The position numbers and the translations under genes are program-made. A DNA stretch of 64,000 nucleotides from Microbispora catharanthi (GTDB lineage Bacteria; Actinomycetota; Actinomycetes; Streptosporangiales; Streptosporangiaceae), in assembly GCF_006334915.2 (NCBI RefSeq), contig NZ_VDMA02000007.1, forward strand, positions 124,001-188,000, written 5' to 3'. This document shows, one piece after another, positions 36,660 through 44,954 of the stretch. The notes under the pieces are model-generated. The model searched no databases. It was not told the origin of the DNA and worked only from the letters and a program-made list of their open reading frames with translations. The number at the start of each line of letters is the position of its first letter. Positions within the stretch are counted from its first letter, which is position 1.

Positions 36660-38156
36660 GTGCTGCAGGCCGCAGGTATTTGCAAGAGCTTTCAAGGCGC
36701 GCCCGCGCTCGACCACGTCACCCTGGCCCTGCGGGCCGGGGAGGTCCACGCGCTCGTCGGCGGAAACGGCGCGGGCAAATCGACACTGGTCAAGGTGCTC
36801 TCGGGGGTGTGCAGGCCGGACGCCGGCCGGTTGCGCTACCTCGGGGAGGAGATCGCCCTCTCCTCCCCCACCGAGGCGGCCCGGCTCGGGATCGCCACGA
36901 TCCACCAGGACGCCGGGCTCGTCCCCACGATGAGCATCGCCGCCAACCTGTTCCTCGGCCGGGAGCCGCGCGGACGCCTCGGCCTGATCGACTTCGCGGC
37001 CATGCACGCACGGGCCGCCGAGCTGCTGTCCTTCTACGGCCTGCGCGCCGACCCGCGCCGGCCGCTCGGCTCGCTCGGCGACGGCGCGCGTCAGCTCGTC
37101 GCCCTGGCCCGGGCCGCGTCCGCGGACGCGCGGCTGGTCGTCATGGACGAGCCCGCCTCCGCGCTGGAGCGCGACGAGCTGGACGTCCTGTTCGGCACGA
37201 TCTCCCGGCTCCGCGACGAGGGCCGGGCGGTGTTGTACGTCACCCACCGGCTCGACGAGCTCTACGAGATCTGCGACCGGGTGACCGTGCTGCGTGATGG
37301 GCGGGTGGTGCACACAGGGCCGCTCGCCGGCCTCGACCGCCGCAGGCTGGTCTCGCTCCTGCTCGGCAGGCCCTTCCACGCCGAGGGGGCGGACGCCGCC
37401 GTCACCGGCGAGTCCGCAGGCGCGCCCGCCGACGAGCCCCTGCTCGAAGCCCGGGGGTTGACCCGCCGCCACGTGCTCCGCGACGTCTCCCTCGCCCTGC
37501 GTACGGGGGAGGTGGTCGGCCTCGGCGGCCTGCGGGGCGCGGGGCGCAGCGAGACCGCGAAGGCGATCGCGGGCGCGCTGCGCGTGGACGCCGGTGAGGT
37601 GACGATCGCGGGCGCGCCCGCGGGCAAGTGGTCGATCAGGAACGCGATCCGCGCCGGTGTCGGGCTCGTGCCGGAGAACCGCCGGGTGGAGGGCATCGTG
37701 CCGACCCTGTCGGTCCGCGACAACATCGCGCTGGCCGCGCTCCCCCGCCTGTCCCGCGCGGGGATCGTCTCCGACGCGCACCTGGACCGGATCGTCGCCA
37801 CGTTCATGCGGCGGCTGGGCATCCAGGCCGTCTCGCCCCGGCAGGCGGCCGGGGAGCTGTCCGGCGGCAATCAGCAGAAGGTGCTGCTGGCCCGCTGGCT
37901 GGCGATGCACCCGAAGGTGCTGCTGCTCGACGAGCCCAGCCGGGGTGTCGACATCGCGACCAAGCTGGCCATGCGGTCGCTCCTCGACGACCTGGCGGTG
38001 GACGGGCTGGCGATCCTGCTGATCTCCTCCGACGTGTCGGAACTGGTGGAGAACTGCGACAGCGTCGTGGTCCTGCGTGACGGCGCGGTCGTCGGCGAGC
38101 TGGCCGGGCCCGAGATCAGCGAGGACCGCATCATGGGAGCGCTCGCCGCGGGCTGA
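36660..38156 (+). CDS. Orphan RbsA-type sugar ABC ATPase, paralogue of the operon ATPase
   Basis: A 498-residue tandem ATPase starting at GTG 36660 behind GGAGG (5 nt). The first Walker A is GGNGAGKST, but its signature is degenerate (LGDGARQLVALARA) and Walker B is VVMDEPASALERDEL. The second domain has GAGRSET, LSGGNQQKVLLARWL and LLLDEPSRGVD. It shares long phrases with the ATPase at 30059-31609 (LGREPRGRLG, YVTHRLDELYE, RAGIVSDA), pointing to a fairly recent duplication. No permease or binding protein accompanies it. It may swap onto the neighbouring permeases or serve a transporter elsewhere. Confidence 0.83.
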   Translation: MLQAAGICKSFQGAPALDHVTLALRAGEVHALVGGNGAGKSTLVKVLSGVCRPDAGRLRYLGEEIALSSPTEAARLGIATIHQDAGLVPTMSIAANLFLGREPRGRLGLIDFAAMHARAAELLSFYGLRADPRRPLGSLGDGARQLVALARAASADARLVVMDEPASALERDELDVLFGTISRLRDEGRAVLYVTHRLDELYEICDRVTVLRDGRVVHTGPLAGLDRRRLVSLLLGRPFHAEGADAAVTGESAGAPADEPLLEARGLTRRHVLRDVSLALRTGEVVGLGGLRGAGRSETAKAIAGALRVDAGEVTIAGAPAGKWSIRNAIRAGVGLVPENRRVEGIVPTLSVRDNIALAALPRLSRAGIVSDAHLDRIVATFMRRLGIQAVSPRQAAGELSGGNQQKVLLARWLAMHPKVLLLDEPSRGVDIATKLAMRSLLDDLAVDGLAILLISSDVSELVENCDSVVVLRDGAVVGELAGPEISEDRIMGALAAG

Positions 38157-38205
38157 CCCCTCGCCTCAGAACCGGTGGCCGCCGCGTGCTCCAGCAAGGG
38201 CATGG

Positions 38206-38229
38206 TGTAACGGCGCGTGTTGTAACGGC
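38206..38229. promoter_or_regulatory. Direct repeat upstream of the EACC1/caspase operon
   Basis: TGTAACGGC occurs at 38206-38214 and again at 38221-38229, 15 nt apart. It lies 70-95 nt upstream of the EACC1 start and is the only clear repeat in that promoter region. A 7-bp hairpin (CGCCCGC / GCGGGCG, 38270-38288) follows in the leader, ending 11 nt before the ATG. An operator function is a guess. Confidence 0.35.
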
Positions 38230-38299
38230 AGCAGGGGCGGGCGACGATAGCAGGGCGACACACGGGCTCCGCCCGCGCGGCGCGGGCGAGGGAGCGGGG

Positions 38300-38716
38300 A
38301 TGAACGGAAGTCCGGAGGCCGGCGGCCTGATCGGCATGCGCGTGGAGCTGTTGCCGGACGCGGACGTGCACGCCGACATGGACGCCGACCTGCACGACCG
38401 GCTCACCCGGAGGCTTCGCCGGGAGCTGAGCGAGGTCGGCGTCGAGTCGATCCGGACGGCGCCCGGCGGCCCGGCGCCCGAGGGGGCGAAAAGCCCCGAC
38501 CCGGTCACTGTGGGCGCGCTCCTGGTGGCCTTCAGCGCCTCCGGCGGCGTGTTCACCTCGCTGGTCGGCATGCTGCAGGACTGGCTCGACCGGCAGTCGG
38601 CACGGCACCGGATCGTGGTCACCGTCGACGGCGACTCCCTCGAACTCGAGCGGGCCACGGCCGCCGAGCGGCGCGAGCTGATCGGCGCCTTCATCCGGCG
38701 GCATTCGGGCGGATAG
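38300..38716 (+). CDS. EACC1-type small protein (effector-associated constant component)
   Basis: A 138-residue protein starting at ATG 38300 behind GGGAG. It reads MRVELLPDADVHADMDADLHDRLTRRLRRELSEVGVESI, then a membrane-like segment with DPVTVGALLVAFSASGGVFTSLVGMLQDWL and a closing strand pair RHRIVVTVDGDSLELERAT. This pattern (acidic start, DPV followed by a hydrophobic helix, short basic link, beta pair) is that of the EACC1 family, which comparative work by Aravind and colleagues ties to effector proteins such as caspases and trypsin-like proteases in conflict systems. The caspase gene starts 3 nt after its stop, so the two are co-translated. It probably recruits or restrains the protease. 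Confidence 0.75.
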   Translation: MNGSPEAGGLIGMRVELLPDADVHADMDADLHDRLTRRLRRELSEVGVESIRTAPGGPAPEGAKSPDPVTVGALLVAFSASGGVFTSLVGMLQDWLDRQSARHRIVVTVDGDSLELERATAAERRELIGAFIRRHSGG

Positions 38717-38719
38717 CGC

Positions 38720-41698
38720 ATGGGCCGCCGGTTGGCGCTGTTGATCGCCACCTACCTGTACGACGACGCGGATCTGCGTCGCCTGACGGCTCCGGCCCAC
38801 GACGCCGAGACACTCGCCGCCGTGCTCCGGGATCCGGAGATCGGCGGCTTCGAGGTCACCACGCTGGTGAACGAGCCGAATCACCGGGTCGGGGAGGCCA
38901 TCGCCGACCTGTACCGCGACCGGCGCGGCGACGACCTGACGCTGCTGTACTTCACCGGTCATGGCCTCAAGGACGACGACGGCCGGCTCTACCTGGCCAT
39001 GCGCGACACCCGGCGGGACAGTCTGATCTTCACCGCCATATCCGGCGAGCAGATCGACTACGCGATGGAGGGATGCGCGTCACGCCGGAAGGTCCTCATC
39101 CTCGACTGCTGTTACAGCGGGGCCTACCCGGCCGGACGGCTCGCCAAGGCCGGTGACGACGTGCACGCGCTGGACCAGTTCCGGGGGCGCGGCCGCACCG
39201 TCCTCACCGCCACCGACGCCACCCAGTACGCCTTCGAGGGCGACCGGGTGCATGGAGAGGCTCCGCGATCGGTGTTCACCCGGCACCTGGTGGAGGGGCT
39301 GCGCACCGGCCGGGCCGACCTGGACGGCGACGGCGACATCACGCTCGACGAACTGTACGGCTACGTCTATGACCGCGTCGTGGCCGAGATGCCGCAGCAG
39401 CGGCCCAAGCGCCAGGACAACGTCGAAGGCCGCACCGTCATCGCCCGGAACGTGAACTGGTCGCTGCCTCCGCACGTCGGCCACGCCCTCACGAGCCCCA
39501 TGGCCGGGGACCGGCTGAACGCCGTGGACACGCTGGACCACCTCTACCGGGTCGGCAATAGCCTGGTCAGGGCCCGGGTGCACGAGGCGCTCCTGCGGCT
39601 GGCCGACGACGACAGCCGCATGGTCTCGGCGGCCGCCGCCGCCAGGCTGCGCGCCCTCGGCGCCGACCCGCCCGCATCACCGGAACCACCCGAGCCCACC
39701 GAACCCCCGGAGCGACCCGAACCGGCCGCGCCCGCCGCACCGGCGGCACCGTCCGAGTCGCCCGAAACGGAGACCGGCGGCTCCGCTGCGACGACGGCGG
39801 CGACCGCGACGGCACCGGCCTCGTCGCGGGCGGACGCGCTCACCCCGCCGGAGGCCTCCGGGCCGCCGCCTGTGCCCCCTCGTGTCCCTGTCGCCGAAGA
39901 GCACGCCGCCGCGCCTGGTCGTCAGGCGGTTTTCCCGGTGGCCGAGAGGTCCTCCCCGGAGGCGTCCCCACCCTCCGGAGAGCCGGTGTCCGGACGGGTG
40001 ACGGCAGGCCGGCCGACGCTCGCCTTGGCCGGATCCGCGGCGGCGGCCGTCCTGAACACGCTGTTCGGCGTGGCCGCGCTGGTCGGCGCGATCACCTACG
40101 GGAACAGAGACTTCTCCCCCACGTACGACACGTCCGTCAGCATCGCGGCGGGAAGCTGGCTGCTCTCGCCGGCGGCTCTGGTGGCCGCCTTCTGGGGATT
40201 CGTCCCGGCACGCACCGGTCTGGTCCGCGCCGGCCTGAGCCCGGGTCGGCGGTTGCCGTTCCAGCTCGGCATCTCCGGGCTGCTCGTCGCGACGGTCGCC
40301 GGGCCGCCCGTCGCGGCGCGCACCGGACTGTTCGGAGACATCTGGATAATCCTGTTCCTGTTCGTCGTCCTGCTCGGCGTGACGCTCTTCGCCGTGGCGG
40401 CCTGGCGGATCTCCCTGTGGCCCGCGTGGGCGGCGGCGACGGTGGGGATCCTGCCCGTGATATGGCTGGCCGAGCTCCTCACCCGGGGCGCCCTGCTGGG
40501 CCTGCCGGAGCTGGTCGTCTACGTCGAACTGATGAGGATCGCCTCGTACTTCCGTCAGCGGGACTCCTACCCGCTCCGCGCCGGACGGGGCATGCTGACG
40601 CGGCGCATGCTGCTTCTCGCCGGGTTCGCGGTGGCCTCGGCGGCCGTCACGAAGTGGGCGGCCTCGCTCGCTTCGCAGGGCGGCGCCTCCTCCTCCACCC
40701 ATGGCAACGATGCGGTCACCTCTGTGCTCTTCCTGGACGATCTCCTGATCACCGCCAGTTACCTCGAACCGCAGGCCCGGGTGTGGGATCCCGCATCCGG
40801 CCGCCTGATGCGGATGATCCCCGGCTCCATCGTGGAGGAGCACGACAGCGGGATCTTCTCCATGGCGCTGAGCCCTGACCGGAAGACGCTGGCCACGGGA
40901 CACGGCGACAACAAGATCCGGCTCTGGGACGTCGCCACCGGCCGTCTCGAGAACACCTTGGTCGGCCACTCACAGGGGCGGGAAACTCTCGGCACCGGCC
41001 CCAGCCCCAGCGTGGCCGGGGTCGGCGCCATCCCCGCGCTGGCGTTCAGCCCGGACGGCACGATCCTGGCCAGCGGTGGCGTGGACACGACGGTCAGGCT
41101 CTGGAACCCCGAGACCGGCGACAGCCGTCAGGTCCTGAACTCCCACAACGGCTTCGTCGAAGCGGTGGCGTTCGACACGGACGGCACGACTCTGGCCAGC
41201 GCCGGCCTCGACCGGACCGTCGAACTCTGGGACGTGAAGACCTCCCGCACCACCGGGGCCCTGACCGGGCGGTTCGGCGACGGCGGCCCGCTCTCGGGCG
41301 TCACCGTGGCCGCCTTCCGCCCCCGGCACGGCCGGACGATCGCGACGAACAGCCTGGCCACCACCACGGTCCTGATCTGGGACACCTCCACCCGTCATGT
41401 CGTGACGACCGTGAGCGGTCACACGTTGGGACACGTGACCGCCCTGTGTTACAGCCCGGACGGCACAATCCTGGCCAGCGGCGGGTACGACCACACCATC
41501 GTGCTCTCGGACGCCGCGAACGGCCGGAAGATCCGCACCCTGAGGGGCCACTCCGGGGAGGTCGCCGCGCTCGCCTTCAGCGGGGACGGCAAGGTCGTGG
41601 CGAGCGGCGGCTACGACGGCACGGCCCGGCTCTGGGACGCGGCCACCGGCCGCGCCCTCGCCGTTCTCTCCACCCCTGTCTCGCCCCGCCCGAGCTGA
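38720..41698 (+). CDS. Caspase-like protease with calcium loop, membrane segments and WD40 propeller
   Basis: The 992-residue protein has, in order: a peptidase C14 caspase domain (1-250) with catalytic His81 in LLYFTGHG and Cys131 in LILDCCYSG; a canonical EF-hand-like loop at 200-211 (DLDGDGDITLDE); a short helical repeat (about 260-312); a Pro/Ala/Glu-rich linker (about 317-430); five or six membrane helices (about 433-590 and 628-648); and about seven WD40 blades from 660 to the end (FSPDGTILASGGVDTTVRLW and similar). The protease faces one side of the membrane and the propeller follows the last helix. Caspase-WD40 proteins in actinobacteria are candidate cell-death or antiviral effectors. 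It is coupled to the upstream EACC1 gene. The target and trigger are unknown. Confidence 0.87.
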   Translation: MGRRLALLIATYLYDDADLRRLTAPAHDAETLAAVLRDPEIGGFEVTTLVNEPNHRVGEAIADLYRDRRGDDLTLLYFTGHGLKDDDGRLYLAMRDTRRDSLIFTAISGEQIDYAMEGCASRRKVLILDCCYSGAYPAGRLAKAGDDVHALDQFRGRGRTVLTATDATQYAFEGDRVHGEAPRSVFTRHLVEGLRTGRADLDGDGDITLDELYGYVYDRVVAEMPQQRPKRQDNVEGRTVIARNVNWSLPPHVGHALTSPMAGDRLNAVDTLDHLYRVGNSLVRARVHEALLRLADDDSRMVSAAAAARLRALGADPPASPEPPEPTEPPERPEPAAPAAPAAPSESPETETGGSAATTAATATAPASSRADALTPPEASGPPPVPPRVPVAEEHAAAPGRQAVFPVAERSSPEASPPSGEPVSGRVTAGRPTLALAGSAAAAVLNTLFGVAALVGAITYGNRDFSPTYDTSVSIAAGSWLLSPAALVAAFWGFVPARTGLVRAGLSPGRRLPFQLGISGLLVATVAGPPVAARTGLFGDIWIILFLFVVLLGVTLFAVAAWRISLWPAWAAATVGILPVIWLAELLTRGALLGLPELVVYVELMRIASYFRQRDSYPLRAGRGMLTRRMLLLAGFAVASAAVTKWAASLASQGGASSSTHGNDAVTSVLFLDDLLITASYLEPQARVWDPASGRLMRMIPGSIVEEHDSGIFSMALSPDRKTLATGHGDNKIRLWDVATGRLENTLVGHSQGRETLGTGPSPSVAGVGAIPALAFSPDGTILASGGVDTTVRLWNPETGDSRQVLNSHNGFVEAVAFDTDGTTLASAGLDRTVELWDVKTSRTTGALTGRFGDGGPLSGVTVAAFRPRHGRTIATNSLATTTVLIWDTSTRHVVTTVSGHTLGHVTALCYSPDGTILASGGYDHTIVLSDAANGRKIRTLRGHSGEVAALAFSGDGKVVASGGYDGTARLWDAATGRALAVLSTPVSPRPS

Positions 41699-41700
41699 CG

Positions 41701-42852
41701 TCAGCGGGCGGGGCAGCCGGCGAAGCGCGCCTCGACCTCCTCGGCGGTCAGCCCGAAGCCGGACAACTCGTACCGGTGGGACGGCCGGGCCTCCCCCGAG
41801 CGGCTCTCCTCGTGCAGGCGCGCCATGGCCGTACGGGCGACGTCGCCGAGCGGCAGCCCGAAGTGGGCGTAGACGGCCTCGACCGTGCCGAGCGGGTCGC
41901 GGACGAACTCCTCGTAGCGCACGTCGAAGAAGCGGGCCGGGTCGTGCCGGGCGCGGGCGGCGCGGAAGCGGTCGAGGCCCCGGCTCCACAGGTCGAGCTG
42001 GTCCCGCCCGATCACCGCGCCGGTGAACGCCTCCGACCATCCGGCGGTCGCCTGCGCGGCGAGGCTGCACATCGACGCCATGGCGGTGACCGGGTCGCGG
42101 TGGGTCTGGACGACCAGCGCTCCGGGGTAGACCTCCATGATCGCGTCCAGGGCGAACAGGTGGCTGGGGTTCTTCAGCACCCACCGCAGGCCGGGGTCGC
42201 CCAGCCCGACGAGTTGGAGGATCCGCCGGTGCCGCCGGTAGGCGGGCGTCCAGTCCCGCGCCGCCAGCCAGGCCGAGTACGCGGGCAGGTGGGCCAGGCA
42301 CTCGAAGGAGACCGACCGCATCGACTGCTGGAGCAGCCGCCAGCACTCCTCGACCATGTCCGCCGACATGTAGTGCACGCCCATGAACTCCGGATGGCGC
42401 ACGTGGTGCCGCTCGTACGCGGCCTGGGCGGCCCGATACTCCGGGTCGCCCGCCCAGGTCTCGCGCGGCGGCCTCGGCCGGGGGGAGCCGGTCAGCCACA
42501 GCTCCAGCCCCTGGTTGGCGGGGTCGGCGGTCAGCAGCCGGTGCAGGGCGGTGGTGCCGGTGCGCGGCAGGCCGGTGACGAAGATCGGCCGCTCGACGGG
42601 CAGGGCCGCGTGCTCCGGGTGCCGCCGCCACGCCTCCTCGCACCGCAGCCGGGCGGTCAGCGCGCCGCGCAGCATCGCGCGGGCCGCCCGGGCGCCCTGC
42701 GGGGTGAGCGCCGCGTCCCGGGCGTACGACTCGAGCAGCACGCCGAGGCCGTCGCGGTAGGGGTCGTCCCCGAAGTCGGTCAGGCCGGTGGCGCCGCTCG
42801 CCCAGGCGTGCAGGTCCTCGATCGTGCCGACGCCGTCGCGTCCCGTGCTCAT
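41701..42852 (-). CDS. Sulfotransferase family protein
   Basis: The 383-residue enzyme is expected to transfer sulfate from PAPS to a hydroxyl or amine. The PAPS 5'-phosphosulfate loop is FVTGLPRTGTTALHRLL (about 90-106), and the 3'-phosphate region contains VVQTHRDPVTAMASMCSL. The ATG at 42852 follows GGAGGAG. Its end meets the caspase gene tail to tail with a 2-nt gap. Related proteins are often encoded next to SDR and DUF1214 genes in mycobacteria and rhodococci, as here, in lipid or steroid metabolism; the acceptor is unknown. Confidence 0.85.
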   Translation of the reverse strand: MSTGRDGVGTIEDLHAWASGATGLTDFGDDPYRDGLGVLLESYARDAALTPQGARAARAMLRGALTARLRCEEAWRRHPEHAALPVERPIFVTGLPRTGTTALHRLLTADPANQGLELWLTGSPRPRPPRETWAGDPEYRAAQAAYERHHVRHPEFMGVHYMSADMVEECWRLLQQSMRSVSFECLAHLPAYSAWLAARDWTPAYRRHRRILQLVGLGDPGLRWVLKNPSHLFALDAIMEVYPGALVVQTHRDPVTAMASMCSLAAQATAGWSEAFTGAVIGRDQLDLWSRGLDRFRAARARHDPARFFDVRYEEFVRDPLGTVEAVYAHFGLPLGDVARTAMARLHEESRSGEARPSHRYELSGFGLTAEEVEARFAGCPAR

Positions 42853-42920
42853 CGGTCTCCTCCGCGGGCTGATCGAACTGCTCGGTGCTGATCGAACTGC
42901 TCCGTGCTGATCGAAACTGC

Positions 42921-43697
42921 TCAGTGGTGCCATTCGCCGCAGTTGACGTCGAGGCACTGGCCGGTGATCGCCCGCGCGAGCGGGGACAGCAGGAACACCG
43001 CGGCGTCGGCGATCTCGTCGGGCTCGGGCAGCCTGCGCAGGTCGAGCGTGGCGGCCGTTTCGTCGTACACCTGCCGCACGGGGACGCCGCGCCGCCGGGC
43101 CAGTGCCTCGAAGTAGCGCTTCAGGTTGTCCGCCCAGATGTAGCCGGGTGCGACGCTGTTGACCCGCACGCCGCGCGGCCCGAGCTCGGTCGCCAGGCTC
43201 TGGGCGAGGGCGAGCAGGCTGGCCTTGGCCATCTTGTACACCCCGAAGGTGCGCCGCGAGTGCCGCAGCACCGCCGAGTTGATCATCACGACCGAGCCCG
43301 CGTGCTCGGCGAGCGCCGGTGCGAAGAGCTGGGTGAGCCGCAACGCGGCGAGCACGTTGGTCTCGAAGGCGGCGCGCACCGCGTCGAGGTCCACGTCGAC
43401 GAGGTCCGTCATCGGCGGCATCGCGAAGGCGTTGTTGACCAGTCCGTCGACGCGGCCGCAGGTCTCCAGCGCGGTCGCGACCAGCCGCCGCCGCGACGCC
43501 TCGTCCGTGACGTCGGCCGGCACCCGCACCGCTCGGCGGCCGAGCCGCGCGACCTCCTCCGCCACCGCGGCCAGCCGCTCCTCGCCCCGGGCTGCCAGCA
43601 CCACGTCGGCCCCGGCCGCCGCGCACCGCAGCGCCAGGCCGCGCCCCAGCCCCGGCCCGACCCCCGAGATCACGACGACCCGGTCCTTCAGCGGCAT
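42921..43697 (-). CDS. SDR family oxidoreductase
   Basis: A classical short-chain dehydrogenase of 258 residues. The cofactor loop is SGVGPGLGRG (a TGxxxGxG variant), followed by NNAF instead of the usual NNAG, a catalytic Ser in MINSAVLRHSRR, and YKMAK as YxxxK. PGYIWADN and the ITGQCLDVNCG tail are typical. The ATG overlaps the DUF1214 stop by one base (TGATG), so the two are coupled. The context suggests oxidation of an alcohol on a steroid-like or terpenoid substrate. Confidence 0.87.
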   Translation of the reverse strand: MPLKDRVVVISGVGPGLGRGLALRCAAAGADVVLAARGEERLAAVAEEVARLGRRAVRVPADVTDEASRRRLVATALETCGRVDGLVNNAFAMPPMTDLVDVDLDAVRAAFETNVLAALRLTQLFAPALAEHAGSVVMINSAVLRHSRRTFGVYKMAKASLLALAQSLATELGPRGVRVNSVAPGYIWADNLKRYFEALARRRGVPVRQVYDETAATLDLRRLPEPDEIADAAVFLLSPLARAITGQCLDVNCGEWHH

Positions 43698-44866
43698 CAG
43701 CCCGGCATCCTTCTGGCGACGGCGGTCTGCCGGGCGGCGATCCGGGCCGCCCACTCCCCCGGGCTCACCCGCTGCCGATCGTGGTAGGGCAGCCGGGACG
43801 GCAGGTCCTCGAACCGCATCACCTCCACTTCGGGGCCGTCCCCGGGTCCGAGTGGGCGGGTGAGCCGCTGCCAGCGGATCTGCAGGTAGCCGCGGCGGTG
43901 CCCGGTGCGTTCGAGCCAGTTGGCCAGCCCGGGGTCGCGCTCGCCGACCACGTAGCGGATCTTCCCGTCGGGGTCGTGACGGGCCTGGTCGGCCGTGAGG
44001 CTGGTCTGGTGGTTGATGTAGTCGAGCGAGACGTACCACATGCTGCCGAGCTGGAACCCCTGGTAGGGCGCGACGTCGCGGCCCGCGGCGGGCACGGTGA
44101 CGACCACGACCTGGTCGTCGTCGAGGTCGTAGTGGCCGACGGAGGAATACTGCGTCGCGAGGCCGCCCGGCGTCGGCCGCGGCTCGGTCATCGTGTTGAC
44201 CGGCAGCGTGAGGTAGTGCCGCTCCGGGAACGCGAGGAACGTCCGCAGCCGCCCCAGCAGCATCCTCGCGGCCACCTCGTAGCGCCTGGCCATCGTGTCC
44301 GCGTCCGGGGGCGGGGGCGCCGACCCGAGCGTGTCGGCGCGGTGGACGCGGATCTCGCCGGGCCGCTCGGCGTCCCAGTCGGAGAAGACCTCGCGCACGA
44401 TCAGCATCGCCGCGCCGGGCCCCAGCGTGAAGCGGGCCCCTGTGCCGGGCGGGCCGAAGCGCAGCTCGTACGACCCGTCGGGGGCGATCTCGATGTCGCG
44501 GTCGTCGAAGGCGGTGAGGCTGTCGGGCGACCGCGCGGGCGAGTAGTCGCCGTTGAGCACCTGGAAGCTCAGGTCGGCCGTGGTGCCGCGACGGCCGGTG
44601 ACCACGTATTCGGCGTCGTCCCGGATGTAGGCGTGGAAGTAGAGCGTGTCGGGGTTGTCCAGGCCGAGCTTGGCGTAGGGGCCGGTGGATGCGGCGAAGA
44701 AGGGGAAGTCGCGGTCGTAGGCCCACGTCATGTGCAACGCCGCCTTGATGCCGCCCGCCAGGTAGTCGAGGCCCTCGGCCAGGTCCTGCTCGGTGCGCAC
44801 GTGCGGCGCGGAGCGGATGATCTCCTCGGCCTCGGCGATCGCCCGGGCGAACGGTTCCGTGGCCAT
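43697..44866 (-). CDS. DUF1214-type protein
   Basis: A cytoplasmic protein of 389 residues, first gene of a three-gene minus-strand transcript with the SDR and sulfotransferase. The recognisable segments are PYAKLGLDNPDTLYFHAYI, FQVLNGDYSP, VREVFSDWDAERPGEI and MWYVSLDYINHQTSL, consistent with the DUF1214 group found in steroid and lipid catabolic clusters of actinobacteria. No catalytic residues are established for the family. The ATG follows GGGAG. A KstR-like palindrome sits 65-78 nt upstream. Confidence 0.65.
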   Translation of the reverse strand: MATEPFARAIAEAEEIIRSAPHVRTEQDLAEGLDYLAGGIKAALHMTWAYDRDFPFFAASTGPYAKLGLDNPDTLYFHAYIRDDAEYVVTGRRGTTADLSFQVLNGDYSPARSPDSLTAFDDRDIEIAPDGSYELRFGPPGTGARFTLGPGAAMLIVREVFSDWDAERPGEIRVHRADTLGSAPPPPDADTMARRYEVAARMLLGRLRTFLAFPERHYLTLPVNTMTEPRPTPGGLATQYSSVGHYDLDDDQVVVVTVPAAGRDVAPYQGFQLGSMWYVSLDYINHQTSLTADQARHDPDGKIRYVVGERDPGLANWLERTGHRRGYLQIRWQRLTRPLGPGDGPEVEVMRFEDLPSRLPYHDRQRVSPGEWAARIAARQTAVARRMPG

Positions 44867-44930
44867 CGGACTCCCTCGGATACGCGGTACAAATATGGAC
44901 CGAAGCGGTAGTCTTTTCCCACCGCGAGAG

Positions 44931-44944
44931 TAGAACGCGTTCTA
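44931..44944. promoter_or_regulatory. KstR-like palindrome, site 1 (DUF1214/IclR divergent promoter)
   Basis: TAGAACGCGTTCTA is a perfect 14-bp palindrome and fits TNNAACNNGTTNNA, the consensus reported for the steroid regulator KstR of mycobacteria. It lies 11 nt before the IclR start and 65 nt before the DUF1214 start. Near-identical sites occur at 46382-46395 and 49155-49168. Confidence 0.7.
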
Positions 44945-44954
44945 GGAGTGGTCA

